The position numbers and the translations under genes are program-made. From positions 58,535,741 through 58,599,740 of the forward strand of contig CM041465.1 of NCBI GenBank assembly GCA_023213395.1: DNA of 64,000 bases, written 5' to 3'. The DNA is from Cycas panzhihuaensis. Its lineage: Eukaryota; Cycadophyta. Position 1 is the stretch's first letter. The number at the start of each line of letters is the position of its first letter. Under the pieces are notes generated by a model. That model was not told where the DNA came from and made no database searches. It saw nothing but the letters and a program-made list of their open reading frames with translations. Positions 11,060 through 21,639 of the stretch are shown piece by piece.

Positions 11060-11163
11060 TATTGAATTTAATATCATAGAGTTTTAATAATCCATGTATC
11101 AGATATTAAACTGATAAGAATAGATGCTACATTTGATCTTAGCTAAAAAACTGAGAAAGGTAT
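11060..11163 (-). ncRNA. U2 snRNA 5'-half pseudogene inside the C1 leader
   Basis: Read on the minus strand from 11163, the sequence begins ATACCTTTCTC, followed by GCTAAGATCAAATGTAGCAT and TTCTTATCAGTTTAATATCT. Compared with the conserved plant U2 5' end as I recall it, about 60 of the first 67 bases match. The seven differences are all transitions, six of them C-to-T or G-to-A on the U2 sense strand. The branch-point-pairing element GUAGUA reads GTAGCA. Weaker similarity continues through the stem IIb region to a GATATTAA block (about 11075), then is lost near 11060, so the Sm site and 3' stems are absent. I see no plant snRNA upstream element or TATA box at the right spacing. It is best read as a truncated, dead copy captured in the sense orientation of the element. 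Confidence 0.85.
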
Positions 11164-11589
11164 ATATATAATCTTATAATGAGTGTTTTAAAGGTTATAT
11201 ATACCTTATATATGACATATAAACAAATAGAATATAAAGTAAGATATTAGTCAGGGGGAATAGTTTATTTTGATTTTATAAATAAATGTGATACTATATA
11301 AGGGGGGGAAGGATTTTGTGATGATTAATTAAATGTCATACATTAAAGAAATGTTGATTTTAAGTACTAAAGGTTAATTGAAAGGGGGGAGATATAGATT
11401 TTAATTTGTAAATGAGAGTTTATAAGGTAAAGGGGGGTTTGTATCTTAATGTAATAAGGGGGTATATGATTTATTTAAATCAAAATATAACAAGGGAGGG
11501 GGGGTATTGATTTATTTAAATCAAAGTATGATAAAGGAGGGGGGTATTGATCTTAAAGTTTAATAATAAAAAAACTTAGGTTTAATTTA

Positions 11590-11592
<3 letters not shown>

Positions 11593-11663
<71 letters not shown>
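11593..11663. repeat. (AT)n microsatellite in the C1 leader
   Basis: About 35 uninterrupted AT dinucleotides. Self-complementary, so able to extrude as a hairpin. Confidence 0.95.
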
Positions 11664-11666
<3 letters not shown>

Positions 11667-11921
11667 GATTATATAAAAATGAAATCAAATGGAAAGAAGG
11701 GAGACAGACTCGATGAGAGATTACACTTTAAAAAATAAAATCAAATTACAAAATAGATTGGGGTCTGAGGGGGGTAAGGGCGAAATAAACCCTACCTGAT
11801 AATTTCCATGGTGGTGGCACTCCTTTATTTATAGATGAGATGATGAGGATGAAGATCAAATCGGCATGTTCAAGGTTGGAGAGGCAACGGCTCTCACTCC
11901 TCTGTATGTAGGTATCAAGCG

Positions 11922-12350
11922 ATGATGGAGACAGAGTTGCTCATGATTTTAGAAAGCTTGAAAGCTCATATACTATCTGAAGTAGGAAGCTCTTCCCAAT
12001 GGCTCCTCTCAGCGTCTCTCTTCTTCTATTATTCAGCTCTCGTAGGGTTGGCTCATCTGGTCTCTTCAATGGCGGAAGTGATGGTTGTAGAGCACTTCCC
12101 TGAGGCAATCTCTATTCTGATGGTGGTTCTACAGCCTGGCAAAGAATCAGAACTGGTGAATTCCAATAGTGGTGCTTGCCCTTTGAGCCTTACAATCTTT
12201 CATGCTACTGTAGAGCTTTTTGAAGTTATGGTGACTGATTCAACTACCTCCGATAAAGGTCAATTCTTTGCCTTTGGCCATATGTTTTCGAGTATAATTG
12301 CAACTAGCATGTATCTTTGGCCTGGCATCGGGCATTCTCTTGTTGTTTAA
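11922..12350 (+). CDS. Unassigned 142-codon open frame, antisense in the C1 leader
   Basis: Starts MMETELLMILESLKAHILSE and contains two or three hydrophobic stretches (around residues 30-50, 65-72 and 120-140). Composition is not low-complexity. I do not recognise a family. It runs opposite to the element and lies in an otherwise non-coding leader. A second frame just downstream (12409-12591, 60 codons) is equally unassigned. An antisense chance frame is the simplest reading; a captured host-gene fragment is the alternative. No codon-usage or homology evidence is available here. Confidence 0.15.
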   Translation: MMETELLMILESLKAHILSEVGSSSQWLLSASLFFYYSALVGLAHLVSSMAEVMVVEHFPEAISILMVVLQPGKESELVNSNSGACPLSLTIFHATVELFEVMVTDSTTSDKGQFFAFGHMFSSIIATSMYLWPGIGHSLVV

Positions 12351-13101
12351 GACCTTCTCTTAACATTGTCTTCAAGGCATTAATTTTGGTATATCATCAT
12401 CCAGGGTTTTGCTAGTGCTTCTCCTTCGTTGGAGTCTTTACGAGGTCTTTTACATTGAAAGAGAGAGGCCTTTCAGTCCATGCATTAGAGCATCTTCCGT
12501 GAAAGAACAGGTTCATTTGTACTCAAGGATCCCAGAGCCTGTAGTGGAAATGGAAACACTATCTATAGAACATGTTACTTTACTTCTATAAGGCCTTTAT
12601 CAGCAGGCAACAATCAGAGGTTGCGACATCCCTAAGTCTCAAACCTGGGACCACGTGGAGCAAGGCAAGTGGATGAGTTGAAAAGGACATAAAACTTAGT
12701 TTCTACTGAGTCCATGAGGCTTTTTGTCAAAAATATGGCAGCATCCTTTCTGAAGATTCATTTTGTTATTATATTTCTTCGACAGCCATGGTCATCCACT
12801 TCTTTCTCCCTCTTTTCTTGGGTTACTTTGATAGAACCCTAGCATGACTGTTGGAGATGATAGCCTTATCATTATTCTCAATAGTATCTCTCTCCAAGTA
12901 ACTCACTGCTTTATATAGATGGTTTAACTTGGCTATAACTTAATCTTAATTGATAATAGAATTGTTGCTCTATCTTAATGGTAGCTTTTGCTGTTGTGAA
13001 GAGGTAAATGGCATGCTAAGAAAAAACAACAAACACCTGACTAGGCAAATTTATATAACCAACGAATTAGGCGATTAGTTCTCCACATGAAACCTGATTA
13101 G

Positions 13102-13113
13102 GCTTAGATACCA
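13102..13113 (-). other. C1 primer-binding site
   Basis: The minus strand reads TGGTATCTAAGC immediately inside the 5' LTR. It is close to the TGGTATCAGAGC typical of plant copia elements primed by initiator tRNA-Met. Confidence 0.85.
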
Positions 13114-13552
13114 TGTTGAAAGAAGGACACATGCATAATGTAATCATAGAATCATAAAATATGGAAACACAGGTAACAAGATAATACTACATATATACAC
13201 AAGTTGATAGGTGGAAAACCCCTTCTGGGGAAGAAAAACCACCTCCTAAAGTTCTATTTTTATTAAGAATAGATGTAAATAGAAAACCAAATAGGTAAAC
13301 CACCTAACACCTAAACCAGCCTTTGAAAAGGCATACAGACAGCCCTCCTAGATTCATGGAACCATCTTCTTGAATCTAGGAGATGAATTTATATAACGAA
13401 AGGTTCGTTGAAATGCAGTTCCGCATTTCAACCACCTTTTACATAAGATAAATTAATAAACATTAAAGTGTAAATATTATGATAACTTAAATATACATTT
13501 AGACATGTGACTTAAATATGATCTTTAAAAAGATTACATTAACATTCTAACA
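13114..13552 (-). repeat. C1 5' LTR (right copy)
   Basis: 439 bp, same ends as 5871-6309. The PBS abuts it on the left and GATAT on the right. Confidence 0.95.
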
Positions 13553-13557
13553 GATAT
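13553..13557. repeat. C1 target-site duplication, right copy
   Basis: GATAT, identical to 5866-5870. Confidence 0.9.
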
Positions 13558-14767
13558 TAAATTATTTTGGCTTCCTCCATCCAAAATGGCATCAACCATA
13601 CTTTGTTTCACTTGAATTCTCACCATGAAGAGCTCCTCTCTAATCTCTAGATCAATCTCTTGATGGTTATCTTTAGGTTCAACATTGGTCATAAGTATTA
13701 ACTTCTCATTAGCTTCTTCAGTACTGCAAATATCTTCATCTCCTATAGAATTAAATAAAGCTTTACCTTTTTACTTAGCTTCACCGTGTTCTTAGGCTAC
13801 TTCTCTGGATGTAAGAACCAACAATCTTCTATATTGTATCCTGCTCACTTACAATATATGCAAGAGACATTGATTTGAGTTAATATTAGCTTACTTATTC
13901 TTGCCAAAACTCCCAATTGATTATTATCCTACTTTTCCTAGAAACATCTTTCCTTAGGTAGGTTTATTGTTATCTTCTTAAGGTGCAAACCTTTTCCTCT
14001 TTGTATAAATCTTCTTATTCCTCTTCTCTATGGAAATTGCTTTCTTGTTGGCTTCATTAAGCATTTTTACTTCAAACAATTGAAGTTCTTACTAAATATG
14101 TTGATGTAACCCTCTAATATATTTTAGCATTATGTCTTTGCTAAGTAAAGAGATGCCCAACACAACAGCTTGCTTCTGAAATTTAGTTGTGTAATCTTGG
14201 ACATTTTGGATTCTTTCTTGTCTATAATATGGCCATCTTATCCTCTACTACTCTTCATACCCAATGGAATAAAATTACTTCTTAATGAGAGATTTGAATT
14301 GATGCCATGTGATTTCAGTCACATTATAAGATTTAAGGTATGCATTCCACTAAACTAATGCATGTTTGGAGAGTTTTAACCTAGTAAAGGTGATTCTCTA
14401 CTGGTTCTTATACCCATATATTAAGAAGTATGTCTCTAATTAGTCTAATCAATTATCTAACTTCTTAGTATTTAGGATTCTATCATAGATGGGCAATTCA
14501 AGTTTTTCCTCAACCTTGAATGGGTGAGTTATTAAAGGCTTCTTCATCGATGAGCTACCATCTCCTTCTTCCTCATATTACTGGTCACTTGTAGGTCCTT
14601 CTTAGGTACCATCACTTGCCTCTTCTTTTACTAGTTCATCTTCTTGCCTTTGGCTATTGAAAAAAATGTATCCTGTTAAGAAACAAGTTGTACCACAAGT
14701 TGAGTTAACCTATCGAGATTTTACTCTATCTTTAAGAACCTTTTCTCCATCCCTTGCTTTGGTTTAG
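13558..14767 (-). pseudogene. G1 gag and start of protease (same family as G2/G3)
   Basis: Minus-strand ATG at 14767 (MAKPKQGMEKRFLKIE, then a stop). The gag core is recognisable through stops as LETYFLIYGY, KHALV, NAYLKSYNVTEITW and SLIKK-stop-FYSIG. This parallels ETYFIIYAYSNAQKL, KHALTWWNAYLKAHD and KKIIKK-stop-FYPIGH in G2. Near 13590-13553 comes the protease start AILDGGSQNNLIS, interrupted exactly there by C1. Between them are a lysine/glutamate-rich linker and a remnant knuckle around 13850. Many TAG and TAA codons stand where the family has Gln, so G1 is older than G2 and G3. Confidence 0.8.
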
Positions 14768-14952
14768 CCATTTTCCTTTATTACTTGTGTTATTTCTCAA
14801 GAGGTTCAATCAAAGGTTAGCTAGTTAATTAGCATTAAAACCTAGTTTTCATATACTCTTTTCACATGGCAAGACAATGAGGGTTTTTTTCTTTCTTTTT
14901 TCTTTTTTTTTTTAAAATCCCCAAACTCCTAAGGGTTTTAAAAACTATTCTC

Positions 14953-14966
14953 TAATATCAAAAATA
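14953..14966 (-). other. G1 decayed primer-binding site
   Basis: The minus strand reads TTTTGATATTAGAGA where G2 has TTTGGTATCAGAGC, at the same distance before the LTR end. Several transitions. Confidence 0.5.
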
Positions 14967-15890
14967 TTAATCCAAAATTAAATGGAAAAGTTAAAATTTA
15001 TTTCAATCAAAATAATTTTAGATTTAATATACAATAAAAATATCTTACATGTAAAAATCTTTCTTGCAAGATTCTATATTCTAATGCATTGTTGAGCACT
15101 TTTCTTCACTACTATAACATATCTAGGATTGCAAGAAGAATTCTAAGAACTTATATGGTTGTTGTGTCCTCTCCAGAATCATTTCCAATTATCTTAAAGT
15201 GTGTTCTTACCTTCTTTTCCTATATAATCTTTATATTTAAGAAATTTTATATTTTGGGCTACTAATTTGAGTTATTTCCCAAATTTCTTCATTCCTCTTA
15301 TTGTGTTTGAGATTATTGGGCACTCCCCCATGTCTCCTAGTTAGATTTGGGTGGTTTTTCTATCTTTCCCATGTCTATTTAACTTCTAAAAATTTATTTT
15401 TCCATTATTTTTCCTTAGATTTCTAGCCCACTTTTTAATCATTTAAAAACTAATTAAAATAAATGAAAACCCTTATTTTCTTTCTTTTAATAGTTAGAAG
15501 TCACTTGTATGGACATTTTGGCAAAATTCCATGCCAATCAGAGTATGTTTACCCTATTTAGTCATACTTTTTGTGAGGGCTATAGTTTTCTAGTCGCACC
15601 TAAAACAACCCTGGTCACACCTTAGACAGTCCTTGTCGCACCTAAGACAATTTAGATGCACCCTGTCAAAACATGGTCACACCTTTTTAATGAATTTTTC
15701 TTGTATTTTAAGAGCCTAAATTGTATTTTTTTACCTACTAAAGGCTAGACACATGAAAACAAGTTCCATCCAAATGTATTATACTCTTTTTTAAGAGTAT
15801 TAAGGATTTTAATGGATCTAAAATTAGATCAAATTTCTACCATATCTACATCTTTTACTTGCACCTAAGAAGGTCGAGTTTAAATAGAAA
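14967..15890 (-). repeat. G1 5' LTR (approximate)
   Basis: Non-coding AT-rich DNA between the G1 PBS and the point where T2 protease homology resumes. The inner end resembles the G2/G3 LTR end (aatccaaaatt versus gatcccaaaat). The right boundary is uncertain, about 15860-15900. It includes a 21-bp tandem repeat, and no coding potential was seen. Confidence 0.45.
15593..15684. repeat. 21-bp tandem repeat in the G1 LTR
   Basis: About 4.4 imperfect copies of a 20-21-bp unit beginning GTCGCACCTAAGACAA or GTCACACCTTAGACAG. Period and unit were read directly; the copies differ by a few substitutions. Confidence 0.8.
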
Positions 15891-15899
15891 AATATTAAT

Positions 15900-16640
15900 C
15901 TAAACCTAAGGATTAAATGAAATACTCTAATGTATTAGAGGATTCACTACGTTCAATGATAGTTTTAATGATAGGAACTAATTGCTTAATTAGTTTAGGT
16001 TTGTGCTTTACAATTTTTAAATCACCTTTATGAATGAACTAAAGCTCACTAAAAAGGTAAGAATAAATAACAAACATTTGGATAATCCAAGGTCTACCTA
16101 AAAGGATGTTATACTCTAAGTCAAGGTAAATGATAGTAAGTTTAGTGAGGACCATTTTACCCTATAAAGTAAGAGGAAGAGTGACTTGGCCAAGGGGAAA
16201 CTTTTGGTTTTTATCATAACCTTAGCAAATCCATTCACAAGGACCAAAAAAATGAGATCTCTAAGTCTTCAACAAGATAAAGAGAAATAACGTTAACAGA
16301 TGATCCTTCATCAATGATGACACATCTAATATTTATATTATCCTTGATTATCTCAATATAAAATGGAGGAATATCATTATAACCATGGTTAACTTAAGTA
16401 GACAAAGTTGTTAAATCAAAAGAGAGGGTGTAACTAGATGTACCAATAGAAATAGGAACTCCTAATGTATCAAACAAAAGTTATTGTTACTTAGGGTAAC
16501 ACTTTAATAAATCCATAATAGACATACTAATAGGAATAGGCTTTAACTCATCAACTAAGGAAAATGATCCATCCTTTAGACTAGAAGGAATACATCAAAA
16601 CCTAATTAGACAAGGGTATGAGCAGTTAAAAATCAAGATT
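15900..16640 (-). pseudogene. T2 protease region (Tat-like gypsy)
   Basis: Minus-strand peptides, in shifting frames: CVIIDEGSSVNVISLYLVED near 16320-16265 (active-site form DEGSS), then VTLPLTL near 16180, and EYNILLGRPWIIQM near 16115-16085. The spacing and motifs match the protease of T1 (VDNGSSVNAM then YNLLLGRPW). Stops and frameshifts are frequent. The order continues from the T2 gag at higher coordinates. After about 15900 the reading is lost, where the G1 LTR starts. Confidence 0.75.
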
Positions 16641-16719
16641 TTTTGCCATCAAATCATTAGATGATTTAGAAGGACCTGAACTCTTTATAATCTCTACCAT
16701 GTTGATGGTTCTCTTAGTT

Positions 16720-17220
16720 TCACCACATTAGAGTTTGGTTATTAGCACGCTTCATTAAGGGGTTAGAAGAAGTAGTTCTTTTCTTTGATGAATTGGAATC
16801 AGAAGGTTCACCTTCATTGTTTTCAGTTTGTTTAGATTTACCTTTTTTTATCTTTTCCTTCTTTATCTCGATGTTGGTGTAATGGTCCTTATGAACCAAT
16901 CGATCTTGAGTAGTCTTAGAGGTCTGATTTGTTTTATTATTTATGTTTTGACTCATTGCTTATACTATACAACATTGGATTCTATCATGAGTATTAGTCT
17001 AGTGATAGGAACACCATTTAGTCTTTCTTGAAGGAGGAGAAGGTATAAAAGGAGCTTGTTTCTTTCTTCCTTTAGTTAAGTAAATAATTTTTATCTTGAA
17101 AGTGGGAGGATTACTAGCAAAATCATCAACATAAAGATTAAAGTTTATTGCACACTCTAATGACCTAATGGAAGAGGTCAAATGATCATAGGTTAGATCA
17201 AAATGATAAGTTTTAGGCAT
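16720..17220 (-). pseudogene. T2 gag linker and CCHC knuckle
   Basis: Two open pieces (17220-16999 and 16956-16720). The first has DHLTSSIRSLECAINFNLYV, parallel to PLTSAIRSFERTMKEL in T1, and ends in KTKWCSYH. The knuckle continues after a stop as THDRIQC, giving CX2HX4HX4C overall as in T1. The second piece is a Lys/Asn/Ser-rich hydrophilic linker. T2 is thus related to T1 but far more AT-rich and decayed. Confidence 0.75.
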
Positions 17221-17711
17221 TTGAACCGACTATTTTAAAGGAGTCAATTTTCTAAACTTTTTAATGCCTAGTTATATTTTAAAGGTTTCCAAGGCTAAGC
17301 ATCGATCAATGGCTTCTTTATAAGTTTGACGTCAAAGCTTGAGAATCTCAAGATGAATACAGGACCTCAAGGCATTAGTGAATAAATCAAAGTGGAGACT
17401 AGGATCTAATTAGAAATGATATGCATGGACCTGGTCTTGAAATCTCCTCATAAACTCTTTAGAGGTTTCATCATGATTTTTCTTAATGGATAAAAGCAAC
17501 TTAATCCTAGATTTAAAAGGTGCACATTAAAATAATTAATGAAGGAGTTGACCAACTATTAAAATGAAATGATGGAAGTGAAAGGAATATAATCAAACCA
17601 CTTCAATATATTGCCTTAAAGTGATTTAGGAAATAAGTGCATCATACCATAGTCATATGGTATAAAGTCAGCACAAGAAAGTGAAAACGCTTGTATGGGA
17701 GAAGCTAGGTC
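17221..17711 (-). pseudogene. T2 gag core, 3' half
   Basis: The minus strand from 17711 gives AFSLSCADFIPYDYGMMHLF, then KSL-stop-GNILKWFDYIPFTSI, matching the gag pattern of a CAD(Y/F) helix, a mid-domain leucine helix and (K/E)WF..(I/L)P. It is interrupted at 17711 by copia element C0. The upstream half continues at 59483. Many stops, no intact frame. Confidence 0.75.
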
Positions 17712-17992
17712 TGTTGGAATAATATTTACTAAAAGGAATTCTAAAAAGTGTATTGACATTGGCTAGTGCGAAGCTAACTCCAACCACCCTAGCCGACCCA
17801 CTTACCTAATTTTCTAATGGTGTTTTTTAACACCAAATATTAGTAGATTTTAGACATGTCCAGTGTTTTGACTATTTAAATGGGCCTCACGGCCCAAAGG
17901 TGTCTCTCAACACCATTAGTACTTTTTGGAAATTTTTTTAATTATTTCATTATGGCCTTCTAAATTTGTTTTAATCTACCCTCCTACCAACA
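17712..17992 (+). repeat. C0 5' LTR
   Basis: 281 bp, TGTTGGAATAAT to CCTACCAACA, with a TATTTAAAT box near 17873 followed by a short GC-rich inverted motif (GGGCCTCACGGCCC). Pairs with 59206-59482. Confidence 0.9.
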
Positions 17993-17994
17993 TT

Positions 17995-18008
17995 TGGTAT
18001 CAGAGCCA
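17995..18008 (+). other. C0 primer-binding site
   Basis: TGGTATCAGAGCCA, a perfect match to the usual plant initiator tRNA-Met complement, 2 bp inside the LTR. Confidence 0.9.
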
Positions 18009-20070
18009 CAAACCACAGAGTGCTGAGTGCAGTCTTAATTTATGCTAGCACCATCAACTCATGTTAATCTATCAACATATTTTTATATACTAAGTTATTT
18101 ATTATAGTTCAACATTTGATTTTTTAATAATATGCATTGTGTTTTATTTTATCTTTGCATGTGACCTACATATATTACATATAACTCATGTGGATACTTT
18201 AATCTGGTAACTAACAGTTTTTGCAAAGTTTTTTCATTGTGTGAAGCTTAATAATAATTTAATGAAGCCTTGATTCAAATCTCAAAGGGTTTTCTATTAA
18301 TCCAACTAATTTTATTTAAGTTTTTAGGATCATCAAAGTGCTCGTGTTTTAACTGAGTCTTGCTCTTCAATGAATGATCAAAACTATAACATATGACTGC
18401 TCATTCTACTTCTAATAGAGTTCTCTCTGTAGTGGAGAAGATAAACTGAAGTTTTATCACTTTATTTACAAGATTTAATCTTCTAAAGCTTAATTACCTT
18501 GTAAGTTTTCAAAAACCTCATTGCCCATTATATTTTTTTGTTGATTTATTTCAATTTTTAATAATTAAATTTTAAAATTTTATGCACATACTTAATTAAT
18601 CAACTAATATAGGGATATTCGATCTATGTTTAGGACTTTGTTTGATTATTTTTTATCAATTTAATCAATCAAAATTAATTTTTTATACATAGTCATATTT
18701 CTGTAGGTTTTACATCAAAATATTAATTTTTTTATATGTTGTTTTAATAAAGTTTCAAATAAATCTAACTAAATTTAATAATTTTTGGAGTCCAATCCCC
18801 TTCACCATTAGTCGGTGGTCATATTTTTTTCCCCACGTGATCCTATTTTTATAAAAGGGGACAAATGTAAAACTACATTAAGTCTATTTTATAATTTTGT
18901 ATTTTAAGAAAATTAATTAAAGTTTATAATTTTTGAGGTTTATAGTCACCTTTCCACTAGAAGATGGTCACATACGATGATTTAAGGGGCTTCAGATTTC
19001 CCTCCTTTTGTTTTTTAGCTATAAAGAGGTGTCCTCACATTTTTGTAATAACTTTTAATCTAGGAGTTTATTTTTCAAATGGTTTGAATTGGCAAAAACC
19101 TAATTCAATTTTCTTCAATTTAGAATTAATTTAGAACTAATTTGAAGTTATTTTATAGGATTTTTAAGCTACCAAAATTAGCCTAATTAATTAAACCTTA
19201 CTTAAGTATTTTTTCATTGTTTTAAAGCTATTTTTTAAGTTTTATCAAGAATATTGATACTACATCATTATACTAACTATTGTTAGTAGATCTTAGTCCA
19301 TTATTTTAGCTCATAAGTATTTTGTGGTTGATTTTATGTAGGTTTACTCTTAAAAGTGAAGTAAATAATCTTGGGTCAAACTTTCATAAATAAGAGCTTT
19401 CTAGAACCTTTTACCACTTTAAATTATTTTATTTAGTGTTATTTAATTAATTTCATTTCATTTACATGTAAGTTTTTCAATTTTTTGATAAAAGGAATCT
19501 TATTTATAAAGAAAACCATAACTAATATTAATTTTTATATATCAACAATATAACTCTCAAATTATCCACCTTATTTTTTAGTATTATAATGGAAATAATT
19601 AGGACCCCAAAAGTTACCATCTCGCACATGCCTTTAATGTACTCTAAGTTATTGAGGAAATCATTAGTTATCAGGTGTATTAGGTGGTAAGCTAAGGTGG
19701 ATAACCCTTTTTTCTTTTAGAGTTTAGAGACTAGGGTAGGCTCAGAGGAGGTGAGTGCCTTAGTTAGTCAAGCTCTCAATGTTAGATCTGTTACTAGGCA
19801 TAAGCCTGACACATGTGAACTAACAAATTAGAGGGGTCTTTAAACTTCTTTATAGCTTGTGTATTGAGGTATATTGAGCCTTGAACTCACGTATCAATAT
19901 ATTAGGTCCATAGTTTTCCACTTATGGGTAGGTGCCATTAGACATGATAGTAATCGAGAGCTCTCCTTGGAAACCCTAAGATATAGAACTCTAAACTAGA
20001 AACCCCTTAGGTAGATAAGATATAAACATACTTTAATTTTTTTGGAATACACTAAGATAGTTGAGTTATA
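18009..20070 (+). other. C0 leader
   Basis: About 2 kb, very AT-rich, with stops in all frames. I see no gene, RNA or repeat structure. It is inferred to be the element's untranslated leader. Confidence 0.5.
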
Positions 20071-20800
20071 ATGGTAATAACCTTTGGTAACATGATCATA
20101 CCTAAATTTGATAGAACCAACTTCTTTAATTGGAGTAAGAGAATGAAACCAATCTTCATAGATAAAGATATGTGGAAATTTATCGAAGATAGATTTGATG
20201 ACCTTGGAGAAAATGCTACTTTAGATGAAAAATTAGATTATAAAGAATGTATCAAAAAGGATAATAAAGCCTTAGCTCTTATTTTTTGTGCTCTAGAGGA
20301 CCATATATTCCCTAGAGTTAGTGAATCCACTATATCAAAGAAAGCTTGGGACACTCTAAAGTTGATTTATAAAAGAGTTGTATCAACTAAGCTTCAATCC
20401 TTAAGAAGCAAGTTTAAGAACTTGAAGATGTCACCAAGATAAAGTGTTAATGAATTTATTACAAAGGTCCAAGACCTAATCAACCAAATAAGATCCCTTG
20501 GAGAAGTATTAACTAAATAAAGGGTTGCAGAGAGAATATTGAGATATGTTGAAAAAGTTAAAAGATTTAAAATGGTAACTACAAGCATTGAAGTTTCAAA
20601 AGATCTAAGTACCCTTAAGATTAAGTAATTAAGTACTATGCTTCTTGCCATAGAAGAGAAGAAAGGTGGACATAAAACTTTAAAATATACCTTTGCCACA
20701 AAGGTAAGGATTAAGCAAAGTAACCAAGGATAAAGTTTTAGGAGGAGGGATCCATCCCCTTAAAAAGGAGAAAGGAACTAAAGGACATATCAAAAATCAA
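20071..20800 (+). pseudogene. C0 gag (UBN2 type)
   Basis: The ATG at 20071 opens a 123-codon frame with PKFDRTNFFNWSKRMKPIF, a KDNKALALIFCALEDHIFPR helix and KKAWDTLKLIYKR, all typical of copia gag. A stop at 20440 (expected Q after SPR) is followed by VNEFITKVQDLINQIRSLGE in frame, so the domain continues through it. Conserved text fades by about 20800. The start is supported by the domain N-terminus. Gag would form the particle. Confidence 0.88.
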
Positions 20801-21099
20801 ATCTTAAGAACCAAAGGACATATTAAGAATCAAATCCTAGATATCTAGAATCAAGACAATAATATCAAGAACCTCATCAAAGATACCAACCACCTAATCA
20901 GAGGTACTAAGGGAGGAACAACTTCTATAGTCAAGGTAGAATGTAAGAAAAAAATCATTATTTCCATGGACATAATATTTGTCTAGGATAAAGTCAATGC
21001 TTTCAAGGATAAATTCATATCGGTTGTCAAGGGTAAAATCAAATCTCATTTGTTGAAAGAGGAAGATCAACCTCTAGAGGAAGAGGATCCTCTAGAAGT

Positions 21100-21460
21100 A
21101 TAAGCCATAGTCAAAGAAATAGAGGACCAATCCAATGCTCATATTACCACAAAATTAGACATATAGAGCATTGTTGCTTTGCTAAAAGTGTAAGTCAACA
21201 AAGAGGAAATGAAAATACTATAACAGAAAGTAGAGATAATGATAGACTTTTCCTATTGAGCCTTATAGTTAGTGAAGAAAGGATAGTTGGTATATAGATT
21301 TAGGATGCTCAACTCATATAACACATAAGGAGGAAATCTTCAAGACTATATATAGAACTAAAAAAAGGAAAGATTATATTTGGGCAAAACATTACACATG
21401 AGTCAATTAGCAAGGGAAATATTACCATAACCACAAAATCAGGATAAAATAGGTACATTG
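21100..21460 (+). pseudogene. C0 zinc knuckle and protease
   Basis: A knuckle remnant reads IQCSYYHKIRHIEHCC, with the first CX2C altered. A copia protease start is recognisable about 60 codons later near 21285, as a WYIDLGCSTHITH-like peptide interrupted by a stop. The catalytic Asp remains, but the following Ser has become Leu. Frames change several times. Confidence 0.7.
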
Positions 21461-21639
21461 ATGATGTACTATATGTACCTACTTTAAAGAACCTACTTTT
21501 GGTAGGTCAAATGATGAAACAGGATTAAAAGGTCATTTTTTATAACAGTGAATGTACAGTTAAAGACAAGAGAGTGAATAAAGCTATTATAACTAAGGGA
21601 CAAATAACTAGTAACTAATTACTTAAGCTAATCATTCCT

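Larger units (their letters stand above)
10598..13101 (-). other. C1 long leader (5' untranslated region)
   Basis: About 2.5 kb between PBS and gag start, long for a copia element. From right to left it holds moderately mixed sequence (11690-13100), a long AT dinucleotide run (11593-11663), several short G-runs on the plus strand (11300-11540), and the U2 snRNA-like segment. No element protein is encoded. The 11760-13000 part has higher complexity than the rest and may be a captured or older nested sequence, but no second LTR or target duplication was found in it. Confidence 0.6.
5871..13552 (-). mobile_element. C1: full-length Ty1/copia retrotransposon
   Basis: A structurally complete copia element of 7,682 bp: two 439-bp LTRs starting TGTT and ending AACA, a perfect 5-bp duplication GATAT, a PBS resembling the initiator tRNA-Met complement at 13102-13113, and a polypurine tract at 6310-6322. 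The internal order on the minus strand is leader, gag, protease, integrase, RT, RNase H, which is the copia order. By eye the LTRs differ at about 34 of 439 positions, mostly transitions. It inserted into the protease codons of G1. Coding frames are broken by many stops and three catalytic sites are altered, so it cannot move by itself. The 2.5-kb leader is unusually long and holds a U2 snRNA-like segment. Confidence 0.95.

Noticed and set aside
11164-11240. A functional U2 snRNA gene promoter upstream of the U2-like block.
   Set aside because: No upstream sequence element of plant snRNA type was seen, and the 3' half of U2 is missing.
15593-15684. CRISPR-like array from the spaced 21-bp repeats.
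   Set aside because: Repeats are contiguous without unique spacers, and the context is a plant retrotransposon.
20394-20699. Minus 101-codon frame.
   Set aside because: Antisense to C0 gag; no motif.
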